64,000 nt of DNA, taken from Bugula neritina (taxonomy: Eukaryota > Bryozoa > Gymnolaemata > Cheilostomatida > Bugulidae). A model generated the notes under the pieces. The model was given only the letters and a program-made list of their open reading frames with translations. It was not told the origin of the DNA and ran no database searches. This document shows, piece by piece, positions 1 through 12,580 of this stretch. The translations under genes were made by a program, and so were the position numbers. The DNA is taken from positions 1,132,501 to 1,196,500 of the forward strand of contig OZ037770.1 in assembly GCA_964035545.1 (NCBI GenBank). The letters are read 5' to 3'. How positions within the stretch are numbered: position 1 is the first letter of the stretch; the number at the start of each line of letters is the position of its first letter.

Positions 1-296
1 GCTAGAAAGGGAACAAATTTACTTATCTGATTTTGATATTAATTATTTACGCAACTGACTATTGAAAAGCCATAACAATCATTGAAGTTATCTATCCATG
101 CAGTTTCTTCTTGATTACTGCATCACTACATACATACACACATACACATGTGTAGTGAGTGTGTGAATGCACTCTCACACACACGCAGACACTCACACGC
201 ACACACACACGCAAACACACACACACACACACAGCACACACACGCACACGCACACACGCACACACAAACGCAGGCACACATACACACACACACTCA

Positions 297-327
<31 letters not shown>

Positions 328-1571
328 GAACAAACGCACACACACGCACACACACAACACACACACACACACACACCTCAGATTAACTTTTAATTTTCAG
401 ATATTAATTGAGATGCATTAATTAGCTGCTAAACAGCATCATTGTAGTATACTGAACTAGATTTCTGATTGGCTAAACAAGCTACGCATAAAACATACTG
501 AGTTTATATAAATGCGTCCCTCAAAGCTATATTATGACTCACACACAAAGCACCTGGTGAGCATCAGAAATTGAAGCACTTGTTTTTACTGTCACCTATT
601 CTTTCTGATTAACATTGCATAAGGGAATTCATTAAGTATTATCATTTTTGAGTCAATTATTACAATTCAAGGTATACTAGCGCACAGCTTTGTAATGATG
701 ATTAATAATTCTACGTAAATATAACCTGGATAAGGTTTTACTTTGTCAGTAAAACTTAAGACTTAATGAGACATGTTGACTCTGGGGTGGAAACTATATG
801 ATGTCATATGATCAACTATTATAGAAGCCACAGTAGTATTAATTAGTATTGACTGGCAGGTGAGAAATCCTATTATATTTTATATATTTTTTTCAAAACA
901 AAGTGCTATTACTATAAAAACTGTATTTTCTTAAAGCACTGGAAAAAAAAAATAAAATAATTGTGACCATATAGAGTGAAGAAATAATAATGACTAAATT
1001 TAATGTAACAGAGCGTTGCAGGAGCTTTTTTGTGTAACTAAAGCTTTTTGCATATAAAGCGTTAAAATGATATTTTTACTGGTAGTTTTTGAGTCAGTTT
1101 AGCTCAATTTTCCTCATGGTAAAGATGCCAGCAACTTAAACTTCATTGTCCAAATTATTGTCCAATCATAAGTATATGCTCATATAAGACGTTGAAAAAT
1201 GGCATATGTTTGAGCTGTGATTTTAATTAAAGTTTATTGCAAGATTAATTTGAAGACAAGTTATAGTTATAACAGATTATTTTCAGACATCTGCTAAACA
1301 GAGGTTGGCTAGTTTCTTATGCTTTATTATTATATATTTTAACAGAAAATGACATGACAACAGTTAAAAAATGCACAAACACAATATGTTAGAGCAGAGA
1401 AAAGATTAATTATACATAAAATGTCTTCGCATGTATAACATTTAGGTCAAATAAAGTTGTTGATATTAAGCTTTTGCGTACGTATTAAATATTTTCACCT
1501 TTAGAAGAAATTGTTTGCAGGGTTGGATTAAGTAGGTTTTAGTTACTCTCGAATAGCCAGGACACGACGTA
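1..1571. other. Non-coding flank with (AC)n array and the 3' side of the A1 block
   Basis: No coding exon was recognised. It holds the (AC)n microsatellite (141-377). From about 900 onward the sequence is alignable by eye to 10380 and following (for example the run around aaataattgtgaccatatagagtgaagaaataat), so it belongs to the duplicated A-gene block. A TATA-like run (506-513) followed by an AGCACCTG at about 549 faintly resembles the leader of the peptide genes, but no ATG or signal-peptide exon follows. Confidence 0.5.
141..377. repeat. (AC)n microsatellite, imperfect
   Basis: A CA/CACG-rich array of about 235 bp. It produces long His-Thr or Cys-Val open frames on both strands that are artefacts of the repeat. 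Confidence 0.95.
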
Positions 1572-2642
1572 TCATGATATTATGTCACACCTGTTGTACT
1601 CATTACATATTGCCCAAGTGCCACAGCATTCATAACGATTACTGCAATAATCTAAAAATGAAAACAAACCAAAGTTTGTAAAAAAACTGATTGTTCTACA
1701 AAATGGGTAATTAACTTAATAGAATGAAGTATTAGTGTTGAGTTTACCCACTAGCCTCTGTGGTGTAATGGTAGTGCACTTGCTTGCAAGCCAGAAGATT
1801 CGAGTTCGATTCCCAGTGGGGGCAATTATTTTACAGAAGTATGTATGCGCAAGTATGTTAGACAGATTAGTATGACAAATGATTCACAACATTTTATATG
1901 ATGATTGATATCTTTTCATGCAAGACTTGGATATTCACATGTAAAAACTCACCATATCTTCCCCGGCAATTACCATTACTTCGTTTGTCTAAGTTCTTTT
2001 GGCCAAAGAGATACGTTCTCCTGAGAACATATAAGAAGTTCTTAAAGTCATTTTCTTGTTAAAAAAAGCTTATCGACCTTAAATTTAAACTTGCCTAACA
2101 AATGACTTGAGATGACAGTTTTGCTATAGTATCTCTTCACATTTCGATGAATAACTGATATAAAATGGAATGAGTGCAACAGTTTGTCATTAAATTGCTG
2201 TAATTTGTAAAACATAATATAAAAGATATTCAAACTGTAAAAATTAATATGCACAGTTTTGACCAGCTTAATCAATTAATCTGTAACGAAATAAACACTC
2301 AACATTTTGGGTATTGACAGGTCTTTAGATTGCTGTTTATAAAAGAATTAAAGTTAATAAAATGTATTGAATACTTTGTTATATTAATTAGGCAAAAATG
2401 AATTGCCATATTATACTCAGCTTACCACAAGTTTAAGTTGTAATCACTTTGAGTTGAAGGATGGTCAGTCCCTTGAACTTTTTCAAAAGGAGCTGCAAAA
2501 TAATTAAAAGGTGTGGCTATAGCCTTAAAATTCAGGAATCAAAGTTACAGATGTCAATGAAGTCTGCAGTCAACTTACCAAACGCCTCAGCAGCCAAGAA
2601 ATTGAGTGTAAGAAACAGTGTCACTAGACCAAGGTACTTCAT
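1572..2642 (-). CDS. Family A secreted five-cysteine peptide precursor, copy A1
   Basis: Three-exon model read by hand: exon 1 2642-2579, exon 2 2492-2426, exon 3 1641-1572, giving 66 residues. Exon 1 encodes a strongly hydrophobic signal peptide starting MKYLGLVTLFLTLNFLAAEA and ends G|GTAAGT (phase 1). Exon 2 (acceptor TTTTGCAG, donor TG|GTAAGC, phase 2) encodes a hydrophilic pro-region, PFEKVQGTDHPSTQSDYNLN. Exon 3 closes a Cys codon across the junction and carries the core C-X4-CC-X5-C-X5-C ending RCDIIS. All three junction phases agree, and the whole structure recurs in A2. A TATA box lies at 2735-2744 and the leader motif CAAGCACCTGCT precedes the ATG. The five cysteines are odd for a monomeric disulfide peptide. 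Function unknown; a secreted peptide (hormone-like, defence or toxin-like) is an inference. Confidence 0.7.
1752..1826 (+). repeat. tRNA-derived SINE-like element
   Basis: Contains an A-box-like TGGTGTAATGG and a B-box-like GAGTTCGATTCC, with CTTGCTTGCAAGCCAG between. The acceptor ends can pair (GCCTCTG with TGGGGGC) but the T-stem does not, so this looks like a tRNA-derived repeat rather than a working tRNA. Related copies: 3583, 10008 (-), 35394 (-), 37271. Confidence 0.6.
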
Positions 2643-2677
2643 CTTACTGTCTAGTGTAAGCAGGTGCTTGTCAAGTG
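2643..2677 (-). promoter_or_regulatory. 5' leader of A1 with motif CAAGCACCTGCT
   Basis: On the minus strand the 5' UTR immediately before the A1 ATG contains CAAGCACCTGCTTACAC. The same core occurs before the start codons of A2 and all four B genes, although A and B proteins are otherwise different. Confidence 0.6.
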
Positions 2678-2734
2678 ATTGGTGAGAGTTTATTGATGTC
2701 ACAGCAACAGATAAATAGCTGAACATCATGCTGT

Positions 2735-2744
2735 CTTTTATATA
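2735..2744 (-). promoter_or_regulatory. TATA box of A1
   Basis: Minus strand TATATAAAAG, about 93 bp upstream of the ATG, with an inverted CCAAT box (ATTGG, 2772-2776 on +) some 30 bp further up. The same arrangement is seen at A2. Confidence 0.7.
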
Positions 2745-2929
2745 CAATCAGTTTAGGATTACTGGTTTTTGATTGGCTCTTTTTAATAATTTCTTTTTGT
2801 CACTCTAAAATAGTTTATAGCTTAACAACTTTGCATTACAAATGAGTTTGTTCTATTATGCCTATTGTTAATCTTAAGCACTTTGTTGGCAAATCTCATT
2901 TGGAAAATTTTACAATAAGTCATTGCTCT

Positions 2930-3330
2930 CATCAACAGTTGTTTGTTGACATTAGATCTAATCATTATAATTTCCTCGCTTTATAATCACAATTATTTCA
3001 TTTTTACAAGTGCTTCAAAGCAACACAATTTAAGGTGTTTGTTTTGTTAATGACACTGTATTTCAAACATCAGCTATCTTTTGATTCTTTACTGAGTAGT
3101 ATGATTGTACTCTTTCTTGTTTATCTTTATGGTGCTACTGTGTGACAACTCTAAATAGTGAAACTGCAGCTTTTTATTCCGTTTCCTGTGTGATCTAATC
3201 TTTATTTTGATGATTGTTCATGTAATTGTGCCTTATTAGAAGAACTGACAATGCTGAACTAGATAATGAAATCTCTCTGAGAATAGGAAATACTATAGTG
3301 CATGTTTTATCTTTATCCATTCCACTGGAT
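2930..3330. promoter_or_regulatory. Shared upstream module, copy at A1
   Basis: About 400 bp recognisable at five places (here, 12195-12580, 20160-20480, 24595-25045, 31722-32150). Landmarks in order on the + strand: AGTTGTTTGTT, TAATCATTATAATTTCCTC, AAACTGCAGCTTTTTATT, TGACAATGCTGAACTAGATAA, GTGCATGTTTTATCTTTATC. It always lies upstream of an A or B gene, in the same + orientation even though A genes are minus and B genes plus. Confidence 0.7.
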
Positions 3331-3582
3331 TAAGATTTATAATGAATATCTAATATCTAATAATACATCATGAGACTTATGACAGCATAAGTTTTCCTAA
3401 TAATATATATCTATCAAACCACAAGCTCTTAGTGCCGTGCATATTGAACCCCAGACTGCTTAGTCAGTGCGTCGTTATTCTATGATGTCCCGAAAACATT
3501 TGCAGTAATACAAAACATAATATAATAGTGCAGGGTATGAAAAATTGAAGACTAGATTTGCAGCATTGAGTTTTCTTAGTAG

Positions 3583-3656
3583 ACCAGACGATGCAATGGT
3601 TAGAGTGCCTGCTTGCAAGCCAGAGGTCTTGGTTTGGAACTCTAGTGGAGGCAAAA
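3583..3656 (+). repeat. tRNA-derived SINE-like element
   Basis: Shares CTGCTTGCAAGCCAGAGGTCT and a degraded B box (GGTTTGGAACTC) with the copies at 1752 and 37271. It is inserted in the A1 block and absent from the matching part of the A2 block (about 12700-12800). Confidence 0.6.
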
Positions 3657-3733
3657 CAATTTTATATATTTGTGACTAATCTTCATTTACCATTCAAAAT
3701 CAAGTGTCAGGTGTATCGTGCTATACGGTATAA

Positions 3734-4180
3734 AGTTGCGTTTATACCTTCACGATTTTCGGTCAAAATTTCAATTTGGCCGGGTTAAAATTTCTCCGAG
3801 TTGCATTGCATTGTAAAAGCCACCCGTTGAAATTTTTGTACTGTGATAACTTAATCGGCCAATTTTAGAATAGGAGTAATAACTCCTTGTAAATATCGTT
3901 ATTTAGTTATTACTTTGGCGATTAGACAACGTACTTATACGGTTATAATTACATAGCCTACGCCTTCTCAATTATCGCTTTTATGCTTTCCGCTTCACTA
4001 ATTCACGACGTTTACAAAGGGCATCAAATAGCTATTATGCGAGTCAAATTTCAATTTCAGAAAGTGAGCAACCGCATCAATATGATTTCAACGAGTTTCG
4101 GTTTGACTATAAAGGGGTACCCGGACAAGCATTATTAACTTAAACTCGGTACTTTTTTCAGCAGAGGTATAAACGCAACT
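3734..4180. mobile_element. TIR-bounded non-autonomous element (about 447 bp)
   Basis: Left end AGTTGCGTTTATACCT and right end the exact reverse complement AGGTATAAACGCAACT. The interior has no ORF of use. The matching A2 sequence (about 12820-12850) runs through without it, so it inserted into the A1 copy after duplication, or was lost from A2. Superfamily not assigned. Confidence 0.65.
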
Positions 4181-4763
4181 GAACTCACTGCTGTACTGTG
4201 TAGTACTGCATGAGACCTGGAATATATACAGTGTGCAAGTAAACAGACTGCAATCATATGTCATGCGACATCTATATTTTCAATCATGGGTATCTCTGGT
4301 TTTGATTACTAACCATGCAGTACTAAAGTTTACCATCTTTAAAATCAATCCTCATTCAAAAGAACTTGAGATAGCTAGGACATTTTGAAAGGATGGGCCA
4401 TAGCAGTTTACTTATAGACAACTTCTTTATTCGCACCTGAAAAAAGGTAAACGTAACCAAGAAAGGGCCAGAGTGAGATTTAAAGACACTGTGAAGCAAA
4501 ATAGGAAGAAGATGGATATAGAAAAAGAAAGCCGGCAAAAGAAAACTAAATCATATAAAGATGAATGGAGATCAAGAAAATACAAAAGCAGTTATTGTCG
4601 TATCCACAGACTGTTATGTAATATTTATAATGATTTTTTGTAGCAAATACACATTTTATAATTTTTTATAAAATTACATTATGAAGATCTTTCCAGAACT
4701 TATCTGCTAATTTTAGAGATCAAGAGCTTTCCTAATAACAAATTTGACTACAGGGCTTTTAAC

Positions 4764-4958
<195 letters not shown>

Positions 4959-5056
4959 ATATTTACCTCAATCTGTGGACAGCAGCTGTTTCGGGGTTTG
5001 TCCCCTCATCAGCACAGAACAGAGTACCATGGCCCACACCTTCGCAATAGTAGAAA

Positions 5057-5058
<2 letters not shown>

Positions 5059-5124
<66 letters not shown>
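5059..5124. repeat. (TA)n microsatellite
   Basis: Pure TA run abutting the left terminal repeat of the element at 5125. Together with the TA run at 6464-6567 it forms the flanking target. Confidence 0.9.
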
Positions 5125-6570
<1,446 letters not shown>

Positions 6571-7267
6571 TATAGTTTTGCTGGCATGCTTTAATAATTA
6601 TAAATTGTTCGATCAATTCTAATTTGGTGCCCATCATTTTGGAATTTTTACTTTTACTAGTCAACAAAAATATTATCAGCCGACTGCGTGTAGACTGAAA
6701 TATGTTAACAGTATCTACAAATTGCATAATAAATATTATTATACTCATTATGATATTTTATTGTTAAGCAAAGTCTTATTTCATGCGTTCGAAATCATCA
6801 ATTATCAATCAATATAATAATATATAGTGTTAATTGCTGGCATACAATGCAGATTTCAAAACAAATAAATTTAAGTACTTACTTTTTTATACTTAGCATC
6901 AATAAATAATAATAAAAAATTATTCAACAATTTCTCAATGATTAAAACAATTTTATCAAATAATTGTTAAACAATTAAAAAAATATTGAATAGTTTATAA
7001 ACAATTTGCAAATAATTATATTAAAGGAAGAGTACAAAATTACCAGATAATTGATCCAGGGTAGCAAAACTGTAATTATGTCGACTTAGCTATTTACTGT
7101 TATTATAACTTTGTTGAAACTTTTTGTTTTATCTTTTCCACTGTTTGTGCCTTGTGTTGGAGATTCCAAATCTACGAAAGCATTTAGCTCAAATATATTC
7201 TGCAAGCGGTTGTTTAGGCTTTTAGAGAAACCATAAGAACACTCATGCTAACCACGTCATTCTACAT

Positions 7268-7717
7268 AGACGCTCCCCAGTTAGATGCTCTTTATTTATT
7301 TTAGTACAATATGTATCCTATGTGCAACTTATTTGAATATTATTAAAATATATGTATATTTAAATAATTTTGGATCAATCGCTTTTTATTTAGCACATAA
7401 ATAAATTATTTTGATCTGCATTAACTTATTAATTTTGTATTTTCTATACTTCTTGTTGTTTGAAAAGATATAATTACGTTAATAAGTATTATTAATAATG
7501 TATTATTAAGTAGGCTATTATTATTAATGTATTACTGTTTTTTGTCTAACACAAGTCTGTAAAAATTGGACTATTATTTCAGATAATTCATGTTAGCTAT
7601 TATAGTTATTACTATTAGCCCACTAGCTATTTAGCATTCAATTAAACATTTATATAGGTATAATACTACAATATATTGGTACCAAAATAAAAATTAGCAT
7701 CTAACTGGGAAGCCTCT
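7268..7717. mobile_element. TIR-bounded element of about 450 bp (MITE-like)
   Basis: Left end AGACGCTCCCCAGTTAGATG and right end, reverse-complemented, AGAGGCTTCCCAGTTAGATG, a 22-bp terminal inverted repeat with two mismatches. TA lies at both outer boundaries. The interior is AT-rich without coding content. Confidence 0.65.
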
Positions 7718-8279
7718 ATCTTCCTGGGATGCTAACTATCAGCTAATTGAAAAAAAATGTTACAGGTTATGTAAGGCCAGCTTACCTCTTCTCTATACAT
7801 CCTGTTTGTGCACATAAAGAGGGCTTGCGTAATGAAATGCGATTCATAAACTACTCAGTAATTATTTTGTAAACTTTACTGTCATAAACATTTTACCTAA
7901 TTTATTTTTCTTTGAATTAGTTTTCTGTTCTGAATGTGTGCAATGTAAGCTAACACATCTTGAAAACAAATAGATTTAGCTACATAGCTTTAAATACTAA
8001 TTGTAAACTGCTCATCAAGTTTTTTTCTGTACTTGACTTATAGCCACGGTAGGTCAGGTGCCATGACTAGTGCAGCCACTATTTGGAAATATTTCTAGAG
8101 CCAATCAGGTAACATAATATTGAGTTATAATTGTAGTGTCTTTCATATTGTAATATAATATAAAAAAATTATAATTGTTTTGAAGTAAATTTGTGATTTG
8201 TTACATATTTTTGCTATACACATATTGTTGCGTTAATTATAGTTTTCACGATGTCATTTACAGCATCAGTCAAGACTAT

Positions 8280-8470
8280 TAAGTTTCTTAACCTTTTTAC
8301 ATCTATTACATCTGTTTATTATATTTCATCTATTTTCTTTATCTCCTTTATTTCATTTAATCTATTTATTTATTTCAATTCATTTATTTCATCGATTTAG
8401 TTTATTGTATTTATTTATTGTACTCATTTTATTCATTTATTTGATTTATTTTATCGATTTAAACTATCTC
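8280..8470. repeat. ATTT/CATTT low-complexity stretch
   Basis: Degenerate repeats of TTTATTTCAT and TTTATTTATT over about 190 bp. Confidence 0.7.
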
Positions 8471-9261
8471 GTTTATTAAACACTTTTTCGCAAATTTTTT
8501 ACATTTTTATAAATGTATAAACCCAAATAGTACTATTGTCAAAACAAAACATAGATTATAATATCCAAGAGTAAATGAAATTAAACAAGTGAAACAAAAA
8601 TCATTAGACTTTTGAAAGCTATTATTTATATTCTACATAATTGTAGCATGCAACCATGCCGGCAGACTAGGTTTATTCAGCCTTCCAAAGTTCTGCTGCT
8701 TTGATGATACTTTTAACATATATGCTAGTAAATTCCGAGAGAGTTTAGTTTGTCTGAATGATAAGTCAGATTTTGCTATTTTTAGCACAGCCTGCTCAGT
8801 TGGGTGTTTGATTGCGCGTTAGCTCGATCCAGACTCAATAAAATACAGTTGCTGCTTATTGTAGTAAATAAACAGCTGACAATTCTATGTTAATAATGCA
8901 AAAGCAGAAACAGGAGCTGCCAGGTCTTATTTAAAATTATACTTCATTGCCTATTTATCCTTTGAATAGAAATTCTCGTTGTGTTTGTATTTAAATTTTT
9001 ACATATGGATTGAAAGTGAATAGTAAATGGTAGTAAAGTAAACAAGCAATGGTAATAGTATACTATGCCTAGTTTTTTGCTTTATAATAACTTTATTTTT
9101 GTGCTTATATAGTTTACGCAGTAAAAGTTATGCTGAAGCTACAGCTACAAGTAAAAGTTCAGTACCAAACTGGTCTTTATATTTACATTTCTTAAGATCC
9201 ATGCATGAGCTTTTTTAATAAAATATAATTCTCTATTAATTAAAATTATTTTTTCACAAAG

Positions 9262-9335
9262 AGATATTGTAATGCAGTGGTAAAAGTGCTTGCTTAGAAC
9301 ATCAATGTCTGCTCTATAGGCGGGCCAGTATGTTG
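9262..9335 (+). repeat. Degraded tRNA-like repeat
   Basis: TATTGTAATGCAGTGGTAAAAGTGCTTGCTTAGAACATC resembles the A-box half of the local SINE family; the B box is decayed. Confidence 0.35.
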
Positions 9336-10007
9336 TAGTTTTGTGTAATTAACTACTACGCATGGTTATTTGCGTATATGAGAAGCTATAATAAGAACAT
9401 AACTTTTTGTATTTATCCAAGAAATAGAACTGCAAGTATTTCGAGAAGTGATAATTATATTTACAGACTTAGCATTTAAGAAAAGATATCAAGATAAAAC
9501 AATAGCATGACATCAGAACCATACATGAGTAACAATACTAGCTAAGTGTGTCTGGGTGCATGAGTTGTCCTGCTTCTATAAGAAAGCTTAATATCCTGAT
9601 TGGTTCCAAGAGTTCCGGTCTCCCTGTGGATGACTATCTTGCATCAGAGGCCGCCATTCCGCCAATTAGAGAGTGCGGAATTCCATGAGTGTAGTCATGT
9701 GGCACACACGTGTATAGTTTCATGTGTCATCTAGCTTAAAAGTAGAACAGTCTAGCTTATACTGTACTTGGAGCGAGACTTCAGCTGAGCTGCAGTAACA
9801 GTCACACGTTGTTAGTTGAGTCGATTATAGTCCATGTTGCATTAATATGGAGTGGGGGGGGGGGGTAGCATGATATATGCCACGGCCATCACTAGTAGTT
9901 CAAGTTACATAGAATTTATGTACTTTTCAATAAACTAACATTTTCACATGGAAAAATAACTGATGATGGTATATTACATCTAGCAAATATTGTAAAATAT
10001 TTGTCCC

Positions 10008-10076
10008 CAATGCGATTCGAGTCTGAGACCTTCAGGTTGCAAGCAGACGTGCTAACCAATACACTACATAGGGGCT
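10008..10076 (-). repeat. tRNA-derived SINE-like element
   Basis: Reverse-strand copy with GATTCGAGTCTGAGACCTTC (B-box side) and GCTAACCAATACACTACA (A-box side). Confidence 0.6.
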
Positions 10077-10935
10077 ACTTCGAAACCTTAACACTACAAA
10101 TATATTAATAAAGCATAACTTTATGTTATTTTATATAATTTCATACTTTACATTTGTATTTCAGTTGAGGCAAAAAATTCCAACACTGAATATGATTATT
10201 TATATCTCTTGCATTATTATACAAATAAAGATTGAATCAAGTAGGAAACGAAATAAAAAGCTGCAGTTTCAACATTCAGAACTTCCAAACAGTAGCTCAA
10301 CACAAAAATAAACAGGAAAGAGTGTTAGTGCAGTTATACTTGAAAGAAAATTGCAGAGATATAGCCATAATTGTTGGCAACAAAGCACTATATCTATTAC
10401 TACAAAATTGTGCTTCCTTGAAGCACTCATAATAATGAAATAATTGTGATTATAAAGTGAAGAAATAATTATGATTAAATCTAATGTAACAGAGTTCAAG
10501 CATTATTTTATTTTCTTTAATAATTGTCGAAGTTGTCATAACATATTAACCATAAATGTGCCCATAGAAGTTAAAAATGAGCATATTTTTGAGCTGTGAT
10601 TTTAACATTCATTCTAAAAGTTATTGGAGCATGTATGAATAGTTATAGCTTAACTTCAAACATTTATCAAGCAGAAGTTGACTGTTTCTTATGCTTTATT
10701 ATGGTTTAACAGAAAATTATCACATGACAACAGCAAAAAATGCAGAAACATAATATTTTAGAGCAGAGAAAAGTTTAATTACACATCAAATGTCTTTGCG
10801 TGTATATAACATTTAGTTTAAATATGGTTATTAATGTTAAGCTTCTTAGTATTAGATATTTTCACGCTTAGAAGAAATTGTTTGCAGGGTTGAAAGTAGG
10901 GTTTAGTTACTCTCAAATAGTCAGGACACGATGTG

Positions 10936-11903
10936 TTATGATATGTCACACCTGCCGCGGGCATTGCAGAATGCCCAAGTACCACAGCATTGAGAATGAT
11001 CACTGCAATAATCTAAAATTTAAAGCAAACTAATGTTTGTAACAGAAATAGTTGTTCTACAAAACGGGAAACTCAATGGAATGTAGTAGGCTCTCAGTGT
11101 AAACATATTAGGCAGTATAGTATAGTAAATGCTTTTTGCATCTATATATCACAACACAGGTGATACGTATCTTTGCTTGTAAGATTTGAATATTCACAAG
11201 TAAAAACTTACTAAATCTTTGTTTGCAATCATTATAACTTCGCTTGTCTAAGTTCTTCTGATCAAGAAGATAAGCTCTCCTGATAATAAAATGTTCTTAA
11301 AATCATTTTTGTGTTAAAAAAAACTAGATCTAGCATTCAAACTAGCCTAACAAATGGCTTGAGATGAGATTTTGGCTAAAAGTTACTTCTTCACTTGCCA
11401 ATATACCTAATATAAATAGGAATAAGTGTAACAGTTTGTCATTAAATTGCTGTAATTTGCAAATTATGATATTCAAGTTATAGACAATAATATTCACAGT
11501 TTCACCAGCTAAACTTAGTCAACAATTGCTTATTCAATCAATCTGTAAAGAAATGAACATTCAACACTGGGTATAAATAAGTTTTTAGATTGCTGTTTAT
11601 AAAAGAATTCAAGTTAATAAAATATGAGTATGTTGAATACTTGTGTAATAATACACTAAAAATGAATCGCCATATACTTAGCTTACCACAAGTTTAAGTC
11701 GTAATCACTTCGAGTTGAAGGGTTTTCAGTCCCTCGAATTCCCTTCAAAGGAACTGCAAAATAATCCAAAGTGTAGAAAATTCAGAAATTAAAGAAGAGT
11801 TTAATTTTAAGGAATGAATAAAATCTACAGTCAACTTACCAAATGCATGGGTAGCCAGGAGATTGAGTGTAAGAAACAGTGTCACCAGAAACAGATACTT
11901 CAT
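10936..11903 (-). CDS. Family A secreted five-cysteine peptide precursor, copy A2
   Basis: Paralogue of A1 with the same exon plan: 11903-11840, 11753-11687, 11002-10936; 65 residues. Exon 1 gives the signal peptide MKYLFLVTLFLTLNLLATHA and ends in a GTAAGT donor. Exon 2 gives VPLKGIRGTENPSTRSDYDL. Exon 3 gives the core C-X4-CC-X5-C-X5-C with the conserved CCGTWA segment and RCDIS end. The core keeps its cysteines while about half the other core residues differ from A1, which argues for a functional gene rather than a pseudogene. It is transcribed away from B1, with the shared module in between. A second acceptor AG lies 10 nt upstream of the exon 3 acceptor in both copies. Confidence 0.7.
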
Positions 11904-11938
11904 TATGCTGCCTAGTGTAAGCAGGTGCTTGTCAAGTG
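11904..11938 (-). promoter_or_regulatory. 5' leader of A2 with motif CAAGCACCTGCT
   Basis: Minus strand, directly before the ATG; nearly identical to the leader of A1 and sharing the core with the B genes. Confidence 0.6.
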
Positions 11939-12003
11939 ACTGGTAAGAGGTTTACTGATGTCACAGCAACAATTAGCGGATAAACAGTTGAACATCATGC
12001 TGT

Positions 12004-12013
12004 CTTTTATATA
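12004..12013 (-). promoter_or_regulatory. TATA box of A2
   Basis: Minus strand TATATAAAAG about 100 bp before the ATG, with an inverted CCAAT (12041-12045) upstream, as in A1. Confidence 0.7.
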
Positions 12014-12194
12014 CAACCAGTTTAGGATTACTGGTTTTTGATTGGCTCTTTTCACTAATTTCTTTTTGTCACTCTAAAATAGTTTATAGCTTAACGACTT
12101 TGCACTACAAATGAGTTTGTTCTATTATGCCTATTGTTAATCTTAAGCACTTTGTTGGTAATTTTCATTTGGAAAATTTTACAATAAGTCATTG

Positions 12195-12580
12195 CTCTCA
12201 TCAACAGTTGTTTGTTGAACATTACAACTAATCATTATAATTTCCTCGCTTTATAATCACAATTATTTTATTTTCACATGTCCTTCAATACAGTACACGA
12301 TTAATGGTGCTTGTTTTATTAATAATACTCTATTTCGAACATCCTATTCTTTGATTCTTTACCGCGCACTTGTATAGTCTTTTCTGTTTGTGTCTATTGT
12401 GCTAATATTTGGCAGCATATATAATTAGGAAACTGCAGCTTTTTATTTTGTTTCCTGTTTGATTTAATCTTTATTGTAATAATTGTGCACATGATAAGCT
12501 GACAATGCTATATACGCTCTTAGAATATAGGAAGCTCGAGTGCATGTTTTATCTTTATCCGTTTTGTTCGATTAGTGTAA
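12195..12580. promoter_or_regulatory. Shared upstream module between divergent A2 and B1
   Basis: Same ordered landmarks as at A1 and B2-B4 (TAATCATTATAATTTCCTC, AAACTGCAGCTTTTTATT, GTGCATGTTTTATCTTTATC). It lies about 190 bp behind the A2 TATA box and about 1.3 kb before the B1 ATG, so it could serve both directions. Confidence 0.65.

Noticed and set aside
92-421. Long Cys/Val and His/Thr open frames on both strands
   Set aside because: They are translations of the (AC)n microsatellite in different frames.
1752-1826. A functional tRNA gene (Ala- or Cys-like)
   Set aside because: A and B boxes are present but the T-stem does not pair and several decayed relatives occur in the window; a tRNA-derived repeat fits better.
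2461-2747. Single-exon 71- or 74-codon ORFs across the A1 signal-peptide exon
   Set aside because: The minus ORF runs upstream into the 5' UTR and past a GTAAGT donor; the three-exon model conserved in A2 is preferred. The plus ORF is antisense.
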